A stretch of 64,000 nt of DNA, from NCBI GenBank assembly GCA_900472395.1, contig UCHV01000032.1, forward strand, positions 62,001 to 126,000, given 5' to 3'. This stretch comes from Hyphomicrobiales bacterium (GTDB lineage Bacteria > Pseudomonadota > Alphaproteobacteria > Rhizobiales > Rhizobiaceae). How positions within the stretch are numbered: the stretch's first letter is position 1; each line of letters starts with the position of its first letter. Shown here one piece after another: positions 34,222-43,013 of the stretch. The notes under the pieces were generated by a model that saw only the letters and a program-made list of their open reading frames with translations, had not been told where the DNA came from and did no database searches. A program made the translations under genes and the position numbers.

Positions 34222-35094
34222 ATGGCGAAAGTGGCATTCATCGGTCTTGGGGTCATGGGGTTCCCGATGGCGGGACATCTCAAGGAAAAAGGCGGTCACG
34301 AGGTCACCGTTTATAACCGCACCGCCGCCAAGGCCGAGGCTTGGGCAAAAAAATTCGGTGGCAAGACAGGCGCCACTCCGGCGGAAGCCGCCAGAGATGC
34401 GGATTTCGTGTTCACCTGCGTCGGCAATGACGACGACCTGCGCTCTGTCACGCTTGGTGAGGCCGGTGTTCTTTCCGGCATGAAGTCCGGCGCCATCCTG
34501 ATTGACAACACCACAGCCAGTGCGGACGTGGCACGGGAAATTGCGGCGGCCGCTGCCGAGAAAAACATCGGCTTCATCGACGCTCCCGTTTCGGGCGGTC
34601 AGGCCGGGGCAGAAAACGGCGTGCTGACTGTCATGTGCGGCGGCGATCAGGCGGCGTTCGACAACGCAAAACCGGTCATCGATGCTTTCGCCCGCATGGT
34701 CGGCCTCATGGGGCCGGTGGGCTCCGGTCAGCTCACCAAGATGATGAACCAGATCTGCATCGCCGGCATCGTCCAGGGCCTCGCCGAATCCATCCACTTC
34801 GGCAAGCAGGCCGGGCTTGATATCGAAAAGGTCGTCGACGTCATCTCAAAGGGTGCCGCCGGATCCTGGCAGATGGAAAACCGCCACAAGACCATGGATC
34901 AGGGAAAATACGATTTCGGCTTTGCTGTCGACTGGATGCGCAAGGATCTTGGCATCGTGTTGGACGAGGCAAAACACAATGGCGCAAGCTTGCCGCTGAC
35001 CGCGCTGGTCGATCAGTTTTATGGCGACGTGCAGAAAATGGGTGGCAGTCGCTGGGATACGTCTGCGCTTCTTGCCAGGTTGGAACGCAAGTGA
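34222..35094 (+). CDS. 3-hydroxyisobutyrate dehydrogenase family protein
   Basis: 290-aa NAD(P)-dependent beta-hydroxyacid dehydrogenase. ATG at 34222 is preceded by GGAGG at ideal distance. Rossmann motif FIGLGVMGFPMAGHL (about 5-19), substrate signature 'DAPVSGGQAGAENG' (about 118-131) and catalytic Lys in 'GQLTKMMNQ' (about 173) are all intact. Candidate substrates are 3-hydroxyisobutyrate, tartronate semialdehyde or succinic semialdehyde. The stop overlaps the next gene's GTG. Confidence 0.93.
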   Translation: MAKVAFIGLGVMGFPMAGHLKEKGGHEVTVYNRTAAKAEAWAKKFGGKTGATPAEAARDADFVFTCVGNDDDLRSVTLGEAGVLSGMKSGAILIDNTTASADVAREIAAAAAEKNIGFIDAPVSGGQAGAENGVLTVMCGGDQAAFDNAKPVIDAFARMVGLMGPVGSGQLTKMMNQICIAGIVQGLAESIHFGKQAGLDIEKVVDVISKGAAGSWQMENRHKTMDQGKYDFGFAVDWMRKDLGIVLDEAKHNGASLPLTALVDQFYGDVQKMGGSRWDTSALLARLERK

Positions 35095-35474
35095 GAAGGC
35101 GTTTGCGCTGCGGCGCATTCGCTGCAGCGCTTCTGGCAATTGCACCGGCTGCCTCGGCAGAAACGACTGGAGGCGGGATCGCCAAGATCCTGTCCCCGGT
35201 AATCGCATCATGCTGGACGATCGTCACGCCACCGGAAGGAGAAAGGGCCGTTGCATTTTCGGTCACATTCAAGCTTCACCCTGATGGTTCGCTGGACGGC
35301 CGGCCGGTCTCCGAAAAAGCGCCGACCACCGACTACGAACGCATGATGATCGACAGCGGAATTCGCGCTGTTCTCAGATGCTCACCCTATAGCGCGTTGG
35401 TGAAATCAGGCTTCGCCTATGAAGACTGGAAAGAGATCACCATCAATTTCGACCCGGCTCTGACGGATCTCTGA
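35091..35474 (+). CDS. Exported protein with TolA/TonB C-terminal-like domain
   Basis: 127-aa exported protein starting at GTG 35091, overlapping the upstream stop (GTGA). Signal peptide (RCGAFAAALLAIAPAASA) then a single small domain: 'FKLHPDGSLDGRPVSE', 'AIRAVLRCSPYS'-type segment and '...WKEITINFDP'. This pattern is that of the C-terminal domain of TolA-like periplasmic proteins, here without the long helical stalk. Role unknown; perhaps envelope-associated. Confidence 0.72.
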   Translation: MRRRLRCGAFAAALLAIAPAASAETTGGGIAKILSPVIASCWTIVTPPEGERAVAFSVTFKLHPDGSLDGRPVSEKAPTTDYERMMIDSGIRAVLRCSPYSALVKSGFAYEDWKEITINFDPALTDL

Positions 35475-35567
35475 CGGAAAACCGGGTATGGAACGGTGTC
35501 TTGCCCGTCGGCTCGGCCCCTGAAAGCGGAGCGGCCCGATAGCAAACGGCGCCGCTCCAAGCCGTTC

Positions 35568-36059
35568 TTACTCCTCGACTTGCGACTTCTGGTTATCCAA
35601 AGTCATGTAGTCGAGCGGCAGTTCGGTCGTGTACTTGATCTGCTCCATGGCGAACACGGAGGAAACGTCGCGGATTTCGATCTTGGCAATCAGTCGCTTG
35701 TAGAAGGCGTCATATGCGGCGATATCCGGCACGACAACGCGCAGCAGATAGTCGACGTCGCCGCTCATGCGGTAAAATTCCACCACTTCCGGAAAATCGA
35801 CGACAACTTCGGAAAAGCGCTTCAGCCATTCGATCGAGTGGCTGGCGGTGCGGATCGAAACGAAGACCGTGACCTTGGTATTGACCTTGCCCGGATCGAG
35901 AAGCGCCACACGGCGGCGGATAACGCCATCCTCTTCCATTTTCTGGATACGGCGCCAGCATGGCGTCGTCGACAGGCCGACCTTTTTGGCGAGGTCGGCA
36001 ACGGCCAGCGTGGAATCCTCCTGCAGGATACGCAGGATCTTGCGATCGAGACGGTCCAT
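35568..36059 (-). CDS. Lrp/AsnC family transcriptional regulator
   Basis: 163-aa regulator with an N-terminal HTH (LDRKILRILQEDSTLAVADLAKKVGLSTTPCWRRIQKMEEDGVI) and a C-terminal RAM/AsnC ligand domain (VVEFYRMSGDVDYLLRVVVPD). Members respond to amino acids. GGGGAGAATT precedes the start at 36059. No divergent transporter or catabolic gene is next to it, so its targets are not evident. Confidence 0.93.
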   Translation of the reverse strand: MDRLDRKILRILQEDSTLAVADLAKKVGLSTTPCWRRIQKMEEDGVIRRRVALLDPGKVNTKVTVFVSIRTASHSIEWLKRFSEVVVDFPEVVEFYRMSGDVDYLLRVVVPDIAAYDAFYKRLIAKIEIRDVSSVFAMEQIKYTTELPLDYMTLDNQKSQVEE

Positions 36060-36126
36060 AAATTCTCCCCTTCGAAATTATTTTTCGTCATACCGTGATT
36101 TTTGGCACATGTAACCGAAAATTCTT

Positions 36127-36816
36127 TCAACGGCACAAACTGTCCACATCCTGCCTCAGCATGGGCAGGACATCGGTGCCGAACCATAAATTGCGTTTCA
36201 GCCACGCGCTATTTCGCCAGCTTGGATGTGGCAGCGGCAGGATGCGGGGCCCTTCATTGGCAAAATAGCTGCGGCGCCAGTCCTTTACGGTCTCGGTCAG
36301 TGTTTTCGCGCGCTTCTCGCCCATATGCCAGGCCTGGGCATATTGTCCGACGGCGAGGATCAATTCCACCTGCGGCATCGCTTCGATGACCGCCCGGCGC
36401 CAAAGCGGTGCACATTCGCGACGCGGCGGCAGATCGCTGCCACGCTCGTCATAACCGGGAAAACAGAAACCCATCGGTACGATCGCAAAGCGGTCAGGGT
36501 CGTAAAACGCGTCACGGTCGACGCCAAGCCATTCACGCAGCCGGTCACCCGATGCGTCGTCGAACGGCAGCCCGCTTTCATGCACACGCAGGCCCGGCGC
36601 CTGCCCGGCAATCAGAATTTTCGCGGTCGAGGAAATGACGACGACAGGCCGCGGCTCATGCGGCAACCGATATTCGATCCCCCGTGCTGGCACGTCCCGA
36701 CAGATGCGACAGGCAGCAATGGCACCGCGAAGCGTCTCGACCGGCTCGGACCTGCCAGTGGCGGCTTGCGGATTTTGATCGGTAAAAGCCGGCTTGGACA
36801 CGGATGAAAAACTCAT
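36127..36816 (-). CDS. Uracil-DNA glycosylase family protein
   Basis: 229-aa UDG-superfamily protein. Motif 1 reads GQAPGLRVHESG (71-82) and motif 2 LPHPSWRN (195-202). An N-terminal CxxC (37-40) recalls the Fe-S families, but a full four-Cys set is not obvious. The start at 36816 overlaps the stop of the thermonuclease gene (ATGA), so the pair is likely translationally coupled. Likely role: removal of uracil or other damaged bases. Confidence 0.87.
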   Translation of the reverse strand: MSFSSVSKPAFTDQNPQAATGRSEPVETLRGAIAACRICRDVPARGIEYRLPHEPRPVVVISSTAKILIAGQAPGLRVHESGLPFDDASGDRLREWLGVDRDAFYDPDRFAIVPMGFCFPGYDERGSDLPPRRECAPLWRRAVIEAMPQVELILAVGQYAQAWHMGEKRAKTLTETVKDWRRSYFANEGPRILPLPHPSWRNSAWLKRNLWFGTDVLPMLRQDVDSLCR

Positions 36817-37409
36817 AACCAACCCAAGGACAATACATCCTTCAGCCCCGCGAGAAAACCGTTTCCCTCCTGCTCCAGCCTGCGTTCGCGTCGCCATTCG
36901 GCCGGCATGACGAAAGATCCCGCCCACAGGCCCTTGCCTTCTGCCCGTGCGCTCGCCTGTTCACTTCGATAGGTTATCATTCCAGTCGGCACGGCCATGC
37001 CGGAGCGCACCATCGCACCACCAAGCGTATGGCCCGCCACATGGCATGTCACCAACAGACGGCCGTAGCGGTCGCGCTCGCTGCCACGGCATTCCGTTGC
37101 GCCCTGCGAGACGAACTCCCGCAAGGCTGACTTTGCATCCCGTCCACATTGCCATTCCTGCCCGTCGCGTTCACAGGTCTGGTCCAGTTCCGGCGCATCG
37201 ATGTCCACCAGCCTCAACCGCTCGGCGCCGGCTGCCAGCGTATCGCCATCCACCACCCGAAACGGGCCGGTCAGCGGGTCGCTGCCGCCCCCCTGAAGTC
37301 TTGCCGCTATCAGGGTCAGAAGGAACAGGAAGCAAAGCGTCAGCACGGCATCCTTGATAAGCCCGCTCCATCCGCGTTTTCGATAGGCCCGACCGCCTGT
37401 ACGCGTCAT
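36813..37409 (-). CDS. Thermonuclease family protein, membrane anchored
   Basis: 198-aa SNase-fold nuclease. N-terminal basic stretch plus one helix (about residues 20-36, AVLTLCFLFLLTLIAARL) export or anchor it. The catalytic set is intact: calcium site VVDGDTL (52-58), Arg66, Asp71 and Glu74 in RLVDIDAPE, and Arg117 in DRYGRLLV. It probably degrades nucleic acid in the periplasm or outside. It forms a coupled pair with the downstream UDG-like gene. Confidence 0.88.
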   Translation of the reverse strand: MTRTGGRAYRKRGWSGLIKDAVLTLCFLFLLTLIAARLQGGGSDPLTGPFRVVDGDTLAAGAERLRLVDIDAPELDQTCERDGQEWQCGRDAKSALREFVSQGATECRGSERDRYGRLLVTCHVAGHTLGGAMVRSGMAVPTGMITYRSEQASARAEGKGLWAGSFVMPAEWRRERRLEQEGNGFLAGLKDVLSLGWL

Positions 37410-37529
37410 GCTTTTGCCTCAAGTCCCAACAGAAGCTTCAGAAAAATGGAAAACAAATTCTTTCGCATCAGGACCTTCTTAACAATTTCCTACTAGGCTC
37501 GCACCATCCGGGTCAGCAGTCCATGGGCA

Positions 37530-39068
37530 ATGAGTAACGGCGTCAGCACATCGACGGACAAGATTATCGTGGACCGCACGCGCGCCCACCGCAGCAAACC
37601 TGTGTCCAAGGCGGTGCGCGCCACACGTGAGAGATTGCAATACACCGCGCAAGGCGTCCACGCATTCGATCGCGAAATGCTGCTGCAGCACGTACACACC
37701 GTCCTGCAAAGCGCGCTGATCACGCCTGTCGTGATTGTCCTTGTCACCATGGTCGGACTTGCCATGAATCAGGGCAGCGGCCTGCTGTCCTGGGGCTTGC
37801 TCGCTCTTGCCGTTCACGCCATGAACCTCGTTCTGGCCAAGCGGGTGGCGCGCACCGAATTCACCACCGAGGAGGCTTTGCGCTGGCGTAAATGGCTGCT
37901 TGCCGGCCAAGTCGCGCTTGGATTCTGCTGGGCCATTTTCGCGTTCCAGGGCTGCGACGCCTGCGGCAACACGGACGGTTTCTATTTCTACAAGGTGGCG
38001 GCGCTGCTGGTGGCGATCTCCATCACGGCCATGACCAATTTCATGCTGCGGCAGGCCGCCCTTTTCAGCTTCATACCGACTGTCTTGACGTTGCTGGTAA
38101 CGGCGATTGCCAGCAAAAATCCGCTCGATTTCGGCATGACCGCGATGGTCGCGACCGCACTCGTTCTGTTCTACTACATTTCCAATCGTCTCTATCAGTC
38201 CAACCTGACGCTGATGTCCTATCAGTCGGAGAAGGATGACCTGATCGCCGAGCTGGAAGTGGCCAACTCGATGTCCGACGAGGCGCGCCGCCGCGCGGAA
38301 GAAGCAAACCTGGCCAAATCCCGTTTCCTTGCATCGATGTCGCATGAGCTGCGCACGCCGTTGAATGCCATTCTCGGCTTTTCCGAGGTGATGAATTCGG
38401 AAGTGCTGGGCCCTCTCTCCAATCCGACCTACAAGGAATATGCCGGAGATATCCACCGTTCGGGCGAACACCTGCTGAACCTCATCAACGAGATCCTCGA
38501 CCTGTCGCGTATCGAGGCCGGCCGTTACGACCTCAATGAGGAAGCGCTGTCGCTGCTCGAAATCGCCGAGGATTGCATCGGCATGGTGCAGCTGCGCGCC
38601 CGTGCGAAAAGCATCACCATCCAGCAGCAGTTCGAACCGGAAATGCCGCAGGTCTGGGTCGATGAAAAATCGATGCGGCAGGTACTGCTCAATCTTCTGT
38701 CCAATGCCGTCAAATTCACGAGCCAGGGCGGCGACGTCATGGTCAAGGTCGGTTGGACGGCCGGCGGCGGCCAGTATGTCTCGATAAAGGACAATGGTCC
38801 CGGCATCCCGGAAGAGGAAATCCCGGTCGTGCTGTCCGCCTTTGGCCAGGGCTCGATCGCCATCAAGAGTGCCGAACAGGGCACCGGCCTCGGGTTGCCC
38901 ATCGTACAGGCGATCCTCGCCAAGCATGACGGCCAGTTTATTCTGAAATCCAAGCTGCGCGAAGGTACGGAAGTCATCGCCATCCTCCCCGCCACCCGCG
39001 TGTTGCAGAGCCTGCCCGCCTTCGAAGATGCTTCGCCGGTAGAACGCCGCCGCAAGAGTTTCGCCTGA
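37530..39068 (+). CDS. PdhS/DivJ/PleC-type sensor histidine kinase
   Basis: 512-aa kinase with about six N-terminal membrane helices (about residues 63-230), a short coiled coil (EKDDLIAELEVANSMSDEARRRAEEA) and a HisKA domain whose sequence SMSHELRTPLNAILGFSEVM ... DIHRSGEHLLNLINEILDLS is the subtype shared by DivJ, PleC and PdhS kinases acting on DivK. HATPase_c has N box (QVLLNLLSNAVKF), EDNGPG-like KDNGPGIP and GTGLGLPIV. It may act in polar growth or cell-cycle control. No PAS domain. Which paralogue it is cannot be settled. Confidence 0.87.
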   Translation: MSNGVSTSTDKIIVDRTRAHRSKPVSKAVRATRERLQYTAQGVHAFDREMLLQHVHTVLQSALITPVVIVLVTMVGLAMNQGSGLLSWGLLALAVHAMNLVLAKRVARTEFTTEEALRWRKWLLAGQVALGFCWAIFAFQGCDACGNTDGFYFYKVAALLVAISITAMTNFMLRQAALFSFIPTVLTLLVTAIASKNPLDFGMTAMVATALVLFYYISNRLYQSNLTLMSYQSEKDDLIAELEVANSMSDEARRRAEEANLAKSRFLASMSHELRTPLNAILGFSEVMNSEVLGPLSNPTYKEYAGDIHRSGEHLLNLINEILDLSRIEAGRYDLNEEALSLLEIAEDCIGMVQLRARAKSITIQQQFEPEMPQVWVDEKSMRQVLLNLLSNAVKFTSQGGDVMVKVGWTAGGGQYVSIKDNGPGIPEEEIPVVLSAFGQGSIAIKSAEQGTGLGLPIVQAILAKHDGQFILKSKLREGTEVIAILPATRVLQSLPAFEDASPVERRRKSFA

Positions 39069-39125
39069 TCGGGGCTACCGTCGGGCGGCCTTTCATCGCT
39101 GCCTGTTTTAAGGCATGATAAAAGC

Positions 39126-39353
39126 ATGACAGAACTTCTCGACAAAGCCATCCAAGCCAGCAAAAATCTTCCCGCAGAACTGCAGGACGAGCTCGCGCAC
39201 CTTATGATGAGCTTCCTCGACGCCGAGCAGGAACCTTATATCATGTCGGCCGAGGAGGAAGCTTCCTTCAAGACGTCACTGGAACAGGCCGCGCGCGGCG
39301 ACTTCGCCTCCGAAGAGCGCATGCAGGCAATTTGGACGAGATTTTCCAGGTGA
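39126..39353 (+). CDS. Antitoxin of a ParE/RelE-type module
   Basis: 75-aa acidic protein with a helical N-terminus (LLDKAIQASKNLPAELQDELAHLMMSFL) and a flexible acidic C-terminal half that should wrap the toxin (AEEEASFKTSLEQAARGDF). This size and layout are typical of antitoxins next to ParE toxins. Its stop overlaps the toxin GTG by 4 bp (GTGA). It likely represses the operon together with the toxin. Confidence 0.8.
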   Translation: MTELLDKAIQASKNLPAELQDELAHLMMSFLDAEQEPYIMSAEEEASFKTSLEQAARGDFASEERMQAIWTRFSR

Positions 39354-39643
39354 ACATCGTTTTCACGCCTGAAGCCGCCGATGAACTGGAACAGGTACTG
39401 GAAAGAATTTACTTGGTTTCGCCTTCGGGCGCCAAACACGTCAGCGAGCGCATTCAAAAAATACTGGGATACCTGGCCGCCCATCCCCATGCCGGAACAA
39501 AAAGCAATCGTGCAGGCATGCGCCGTCTGGTGGTCAATCCTTATCCTTACGCGATCTACTATGGTCTCACAGAGGATTCGATCATGATTCTAGGGGTGCG
39601 CCACGCAGCGCAGAATCCGGCAAGCATGCCGGATGCCGGCTAA
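39350..39643 (+). CDS. ParE/RelE-family toxin
   Basis: 97-aa toxin of the ParE/RelE fold. I prefer GTG at 39350 (VNIVFTPEAADELEQ), which overlaps the antitoxin stop, over a TTG six codons upstream. Conserved features: 'FTPEAADELEQVLERIY', 'LAAHPHAGTKSNRAGMRRLVVNPYPYAIYYG' and 'IMILGVRHAAQNP'. ParE members poison gyrase, RelE members cleave ribosomal mRNA; the sequence looks closer to ParE. Its stop overlaps the convergent dgkA stop. Confidence 0.87.
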   Translation: MNIVFTPEAADELEQVLERIYLVSPSGAKHVSERIQKILGYLAAHPHAGTKSNRAGMRRLVVNPYPYAIYYGLTEDSIMILGVRHAAQNPASMPDAG

Positions 39644-40032
39644 AACCATAATCTGACCGCCACCACATAAAGCGCAAACAGGCTGTTGGCGCCCAGCAGG
39701 CAGAACACCGCGAACGATCCGAGATCCTTCGCGTGGCGGCCGACGGTGGATATTTCCGGCGAGATGCGGTCCACCAGTTCCTCGATCGCCGTGTTGAGCG
39801 CCTCGACGGCGAAGAGGAGAAGCATCAACACGAAATAGATCAGATAGTCGGACAGATGCGCGCCGACAGCGACGAAGACGACGAGACCGGCCGCAAAGGC
39901 GATGACCTCGTGGCGAAACGCCTCTTCCTGCCACAATCGCACGAGCCCCTGCAAAGAATACCGCGTAGCGGCGAGCACGCGGCGCACCCCGCTGGCCTTC
40001 CGGATATCGCTGTCGAGCGGCGTCTTTTCCAT
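39640..40032 (-). CDS. dgkA: Diacylglycerol kinase
   Basis: 130-aa trimeric inner membrane kinase recycling diacylglycerol to phosphatidate. The start at 40032 is preferred; the family signature EALNTAIEELVDRIS (about residues 82-96) is intact and three helices are visible (about 42-60, 62-80, 108-127). N-terminal amphipathic helix 'ATRYSLQGLVRLWQEEAFRHE' is conserved. The stop shares bases with the convergent toxin gene stop. Confidence 0.93.
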   Translation of the reverse strand: MEKTPLDSDIRKASGVRRVLAATRYSLQGLVRLWQEEAFRHEVIAFAAGLVVFVAVGAHLSDYLIYFVLMLLLFAVEALNTAIEELVDRISPEISTVGRHAKDLGSFAVFCLLGANSLFALYVVAVRLWF

Positions 40033-40142
40033 GCCTTTGTCCTTACGCACGCGGCCATTATACTGCCGGGTACTGAGGGCGGATCTCGGAGGGCGGCACC
40101 GCGCCGCCACCCGAACCACATACCGGTATAATGCTTGCCGGT

Positions 40143-41159
40143 TTAGTGCTTGTTGGTAACGCCCGCCTGCGCGAAGGTCGCCATGCCGGAATGGCAGGCG
40201 GCAGCGGACTTGACGATGCCGGCGGCAAGTGCTGCGCCGGTGCCCTCGCCCAGACGCATGCCGAGCGCCAAAAGCGGCGTCTTGCCCAGCTTTTCGATGG
40301 CCGCCAGATGCCCTGGTTCACCCGATACGTGACCGATCAGGCAATGATCGAGTGCGGCCGGATTGATCGCCTTGAGGATGGCGGCAGCGGCAGTCGCCAC
40401 GTAACCGTCGATCAGCACCGGGATTTTTTCCATGCGTGCGGCCAGAATGGCACCGGCCATCGCCGCCACTTCGCGGCCACCCAGACGACGGAGGATTTCC
40501 AGCGGGTCGGACAGGTGATCCCTGTGGAATTCGACGGCGGCGTTCACCGCCGCGATCTTGCGCTCCAGTACATCGCCGTGTGAACCGGTGCCGGGACCGA
40601 CCCATTCCTGCGCCGTGCCGCCGTAAAGCGCCAGGTTGATGGCGGCTGCGATCGTAGTGTTGCCGATGCCCATTTCACCGATCACCAAAAGGTCGGTGCC
40701 ACCAGCAATCGCTTCCATGCCGAAGGCCATTGTGGCGGCACAATCGCGCTCGGAAAGCGCCGGTTCGACGGTAATATCGCCGGTCGGATAATCCAGTGCG
40801 AGGTCAAAGATCTTCAGGCCGAGATCGTGCGTCACGCAGATCTGGTTGATGGCGGCGCCACCCGCGGCAAAGTTTTCGACCATCTGCTGCGTCACCGATG
40901 GTGGAAACGGTGTGATGCCATGCTTGGTAACGCCGTGATTGCCTGCAAAAATCGCAACCAGCGGACGGTTCACGGCAGGCGAACGGCCCGACCATGCCGC
41001 CAGCCAGAAGGCGATTTCCTCCAGGCGACCGAGCGAGCCGGGCGGCTTGGTCAATTGCGCATCGCGTTCGCGCGCCGCCACCAGTGCCCGCTGATCTGGA
41101 CCCGGAAGTTCGCGCAAAAGAACGCGAAAATCGTCGAAAGGCATGCCGCTCACGCTCAT
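40143..41159 (-). CDS. cobT: Nicotinate-nucleotide-dimethylbenzimidazole phosphoribosyltransferase
   Basis: 338-aa enzyme making alpha-ribazole phosphate for the lower ligand of cobalamin (CobT; named CobU in the Pseudomonas denitrificans scheme). Signatures: 'LTKPPGSLGRLEEIAFW' (36-52), 'FAGNHGVTKHGITPFP' (70-85) and 'GEMGIGNTTIAAA' (about 160-172), plus the catalytic Glu region 'LGMRLGEGTGAALA' near the C-terminus. Divergent from cobS; no cobalamin riboswitch seen in the 117-bp gap. Confidence 0.96.
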   Translation of the reverse strand: MSVSGMPFDDFRVLLRELPGPDQRALVAARERDAQLTKPPGSLGRLEEIAFWLAAWSGRSPAVNRPLVAIFAGNHGVTKHGITPFPPSVTQQMVENFAAGGAAINQICVTHDLGLKIFDLALDYPTGDITVEPALSERDCAATMAFGMEAIAGGTDLLVIGEMGIGNTTIAAAINLALYGGTAQEWVGPGTGSHGDVLERKIAAVNAAVEFHRDHLSDPLEILRRLGGREVAAMAGAILAARMEKIPVLIDGYVATAAAAILKAINPAALDHCLIGHVSGEPGHLAAIEKLGKTPLLALGMRLGEGTGAALAAGIVKSAAACHSGMATFAQAGVTNKH

Positions 41160-41276
41160 ATCATCAATCCTTGTCTGTCTGTGTGGCGGGAGGCTTGTGT
41201 TTGCTTCGGGAATCCCGCTTTGTGGCCCCCTGTTTATCAGTCATGGCCGGAGGAACAACTGCCAAACGCACGTCAT

Positions 41277-42056
41277 ATGCTGACCGAATTCGTCGCAGAC
41301 ATTGCCCGCTCCGTCGGCTTCCTGAGCCGGCTGCCGGTTCACGCCCGCTTTTTCGAAGGCCATGACGGCGGTATTTCCCGCGCGGTGCGCGCTTTTCCCG
41401 TGGCCGGCGTCATCATCGCGCTGCCCGCAATGTGTGTATTCTGGGCAAGCCTCGTTCTGGGCGCAGAAGCTTTTCTCGCCGCCATTCTCGCACTCGGCAC
41501 CCTGGCCATCACCACCGGCGCCCTGCACGAGGACGGATTTGCCGATGCCGCAGACGGGCTCGGCGGCGGCCGCGACAAGGAGCACGCACTCACCATCATG
41601 AAGGACAGCCGCACCGGCTCCTATGGCGTGGTCGCACTCATCCTTTCTTTCGGCATACGCGCAGCGGCCCTCGCCCAGCTTGGCGAAGATCTTTCACCTT
41701 TCGGCGCAGCGCTCGCCCTCCTTGCCGCTGCAGCCGTCAGCCGGGCGCTGATGGTCTGGCACTGGTCAATATTGCCGCCCGCTCGCACCAATGGCGTCGC
41801 CGTCGCGGTCGGAAAGCCGGAAGATGCCTCCCGCACGATGGCGCTTGCGCTTGCCACTGGCCTCGCCTTCCTTCTCCTGTTACCGAGCTATCATCTGGGC
41901 TCGGTGCTTTTTGCGCTGGCTTTTGCTGTTCTTGCCGCTTTCGCCTTTACTCGCGTTGTCGACAAGAAGCTTGGTGGCCATACCGGCGACACGATCGGCG
42001 CTACGCAACAGGTCACTGCAATGGCGGTTTTTACCGCCCTTGCCCTCGCCACCTGA
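41277..42056 (+). CDS. cobS: Adenosylcobinamide-GDP ribazoletransferase (cobalamin synthase)
   Basis: 259-aa inner membrane enzyme joining adenosylcobinamide-GDP to alpha-ribazole (CobS; CobV in the P. denitrificans scheme). 'FLSRLPV' near the start, 'GALHEDGFADAADGLGGG' (about 81-98) with the metal-binding acidic residues and 'DSRTGSYGVVAL' (about 110-121) are diagnostic. Six or seven membrane segments. ATG at 41277; the nearest GGAGG is about 25 bp upstream, so the start is not certain. Confidence 0.93.
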   Translation: MLTEFVADIARSVGFLSRLPVHARFFEGHDGGISRAVRAFPVAGVIIALPAMCVFWASLVLGAEAFLAAILALGTLAITTGALHEDGFADAADGLGGGRDKEHALTIMKDSRTGSYGVVALILSFGIRAAALAQLGEDLSPFGAALALLAAAAVSRALMVWHWSILPPARTNGVAVAVGKPEDASRTMALALATGLAFLLLLPSYHLGSVLFALAFAVLAAFAFTRVVDKKLGGHTGDTIGATQQVTAMAVFTALALAT

Positions 42057-42065
42057 ACGCCCGAT

Positions 42066-42305
42066 ATGTCGTCCATGCACGCATCGAAACCCCTCTCTCC
42101 CTGCAGCGGCGTCTGCACGATTGCCGATGAAAACACGCCGCTTGCCCGTCATTGCATCGGTTGCGGTCGTTCGCTTGAGGAAATCGGCAGCTGGCGCGAC
42201 ATGGATGATTGCGTACGCGCCAACATTATGGCCAGCCTGCCCGGCCGGCTGCGCCGCGCTGGCCATGCTATCCCGTCAACGCTCCTGGAGACCATCGCAC
42301 CGTGA
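42066..42305 (+). CDS. DUF1289 family protein, 79 aa
   Basis: Small protein with the DUF1289 four-cysteine pattern: SPCSGVCTI and HCIGCGRSLEEIGSW, likely a zinc or Fe-S site. It follows cobS by 10 bp and overlaps the protease gene by 4 bp (GTGA), so it is part of the same transcript. Function unknown; the pairing with the protease is common in Rhizobiales. Confidence 0.87.
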   Translation: MSSMHASKPLSPCSGVCTIADENTPLARHCIGCGRSLEEIGSWRDMDDCVRANIMASLPGRLRRAGHAIPSTLLETIAP

Positions 42306-43006
42306 ATGGATTGACCGTCATTCTGCTCATTCTCGGCGCCGGACTGGCGCTCCTGATCTTCAACGATTCCAGCGGCCAGACGATGGGCATGGACAATGAC
42401 GATTTCGCGCGGATCATCTATCTGCTGCCGATCGCAGCCGTCCTTTCCGCCGGTGTTCTGGCCGGCCGTCACGGCGGGCTCGGCGAAACTGCGCGGATGA
42501 TCGCGATCTGGCTCGTGATCATCATGGGCCTGATGGTCGGGTATCTCTATCGCAACGATTTCGCGTCGGTCGGCAATCGCCTCATGGCCGGGCTGATGCC
42601 CGGCAGCGCGGTGGTTACCACCGCATCCGACGGTGGCTCCGAAGTCATCCTGCAAAAGGGCATGGGCAACCATTTTCAGGTGCGCATGGAGGTCAATGGA
42701 CGTACTATCCCGATGATGGTCGATACCGGCGCCAGCGCCGTTGTGCTCACATGGCAAGATGCGCAGACCCTCGGCCTCAACCCGGAAAATCTGTCCTTCA
42801 CACTTAGCGTATCGACTGCCAACGGCCGCGCCATGGCAGCCCCCGTGCGCCTCGACCAGATGGCCATCGGCCCGATCGTGCGCCGCGATATCCGCGCCAT
42901 GGTCGCCTCGGAGGGACGTCTCAACGAAAGCCTTCTCGGCATGAGTTTTCTGTCGACGCTGAGCTCATTGCAGATTCAGACCGACGAACTCAGGCTGCGC
43001 GATTAA
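42302..43006 (+). CDS. Membrane-bound retropepsin-like aspartic protease
   Basis: 234-aa protein of the clan AA (TIGR02281) retropepsin-like family. GTG at 42302 overlaps the DUF1289 stop and has GGAG upstream. Three membrane segments (about 4-20, 38-55, 66-83) precede a single aspartic protease domain with the active-site motif VDTGAS (Asp141) and the later 'LLGMSFLSTLSSLQ' block. It would act as a homodimer in the periplasm. Substrate unknown. Confidence 0.9.
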   Translation: MNGLTVILLILGAGLALLIFNDSSGQTMGMDNDDFARIIYLLPIAAVLSAGVLAGRHGGLGETARMIAIWLVIIMGLMVGYLYRNDFASVGNRLMAGLMPGSAVVTTASDGGSEVILQKGMGNHFQVRMEVNGRTIPMMVDTGASAVVLTWQDAQTLGLNPENLSFTLSVSTANGRAMAAPVRLDQMAIGPIVRRDIRAMVASEGRLNESLLGMSFLSTLSSLQIQTDELRLRD

Positions 43007-43013
43007 ACGGCGA

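Noticed and set aside
41160..41276. Possible cobalamin riboswitch between cobT and cobS
   Set aside because: The 117-bp gap is too short and I find no B12-box-like core.
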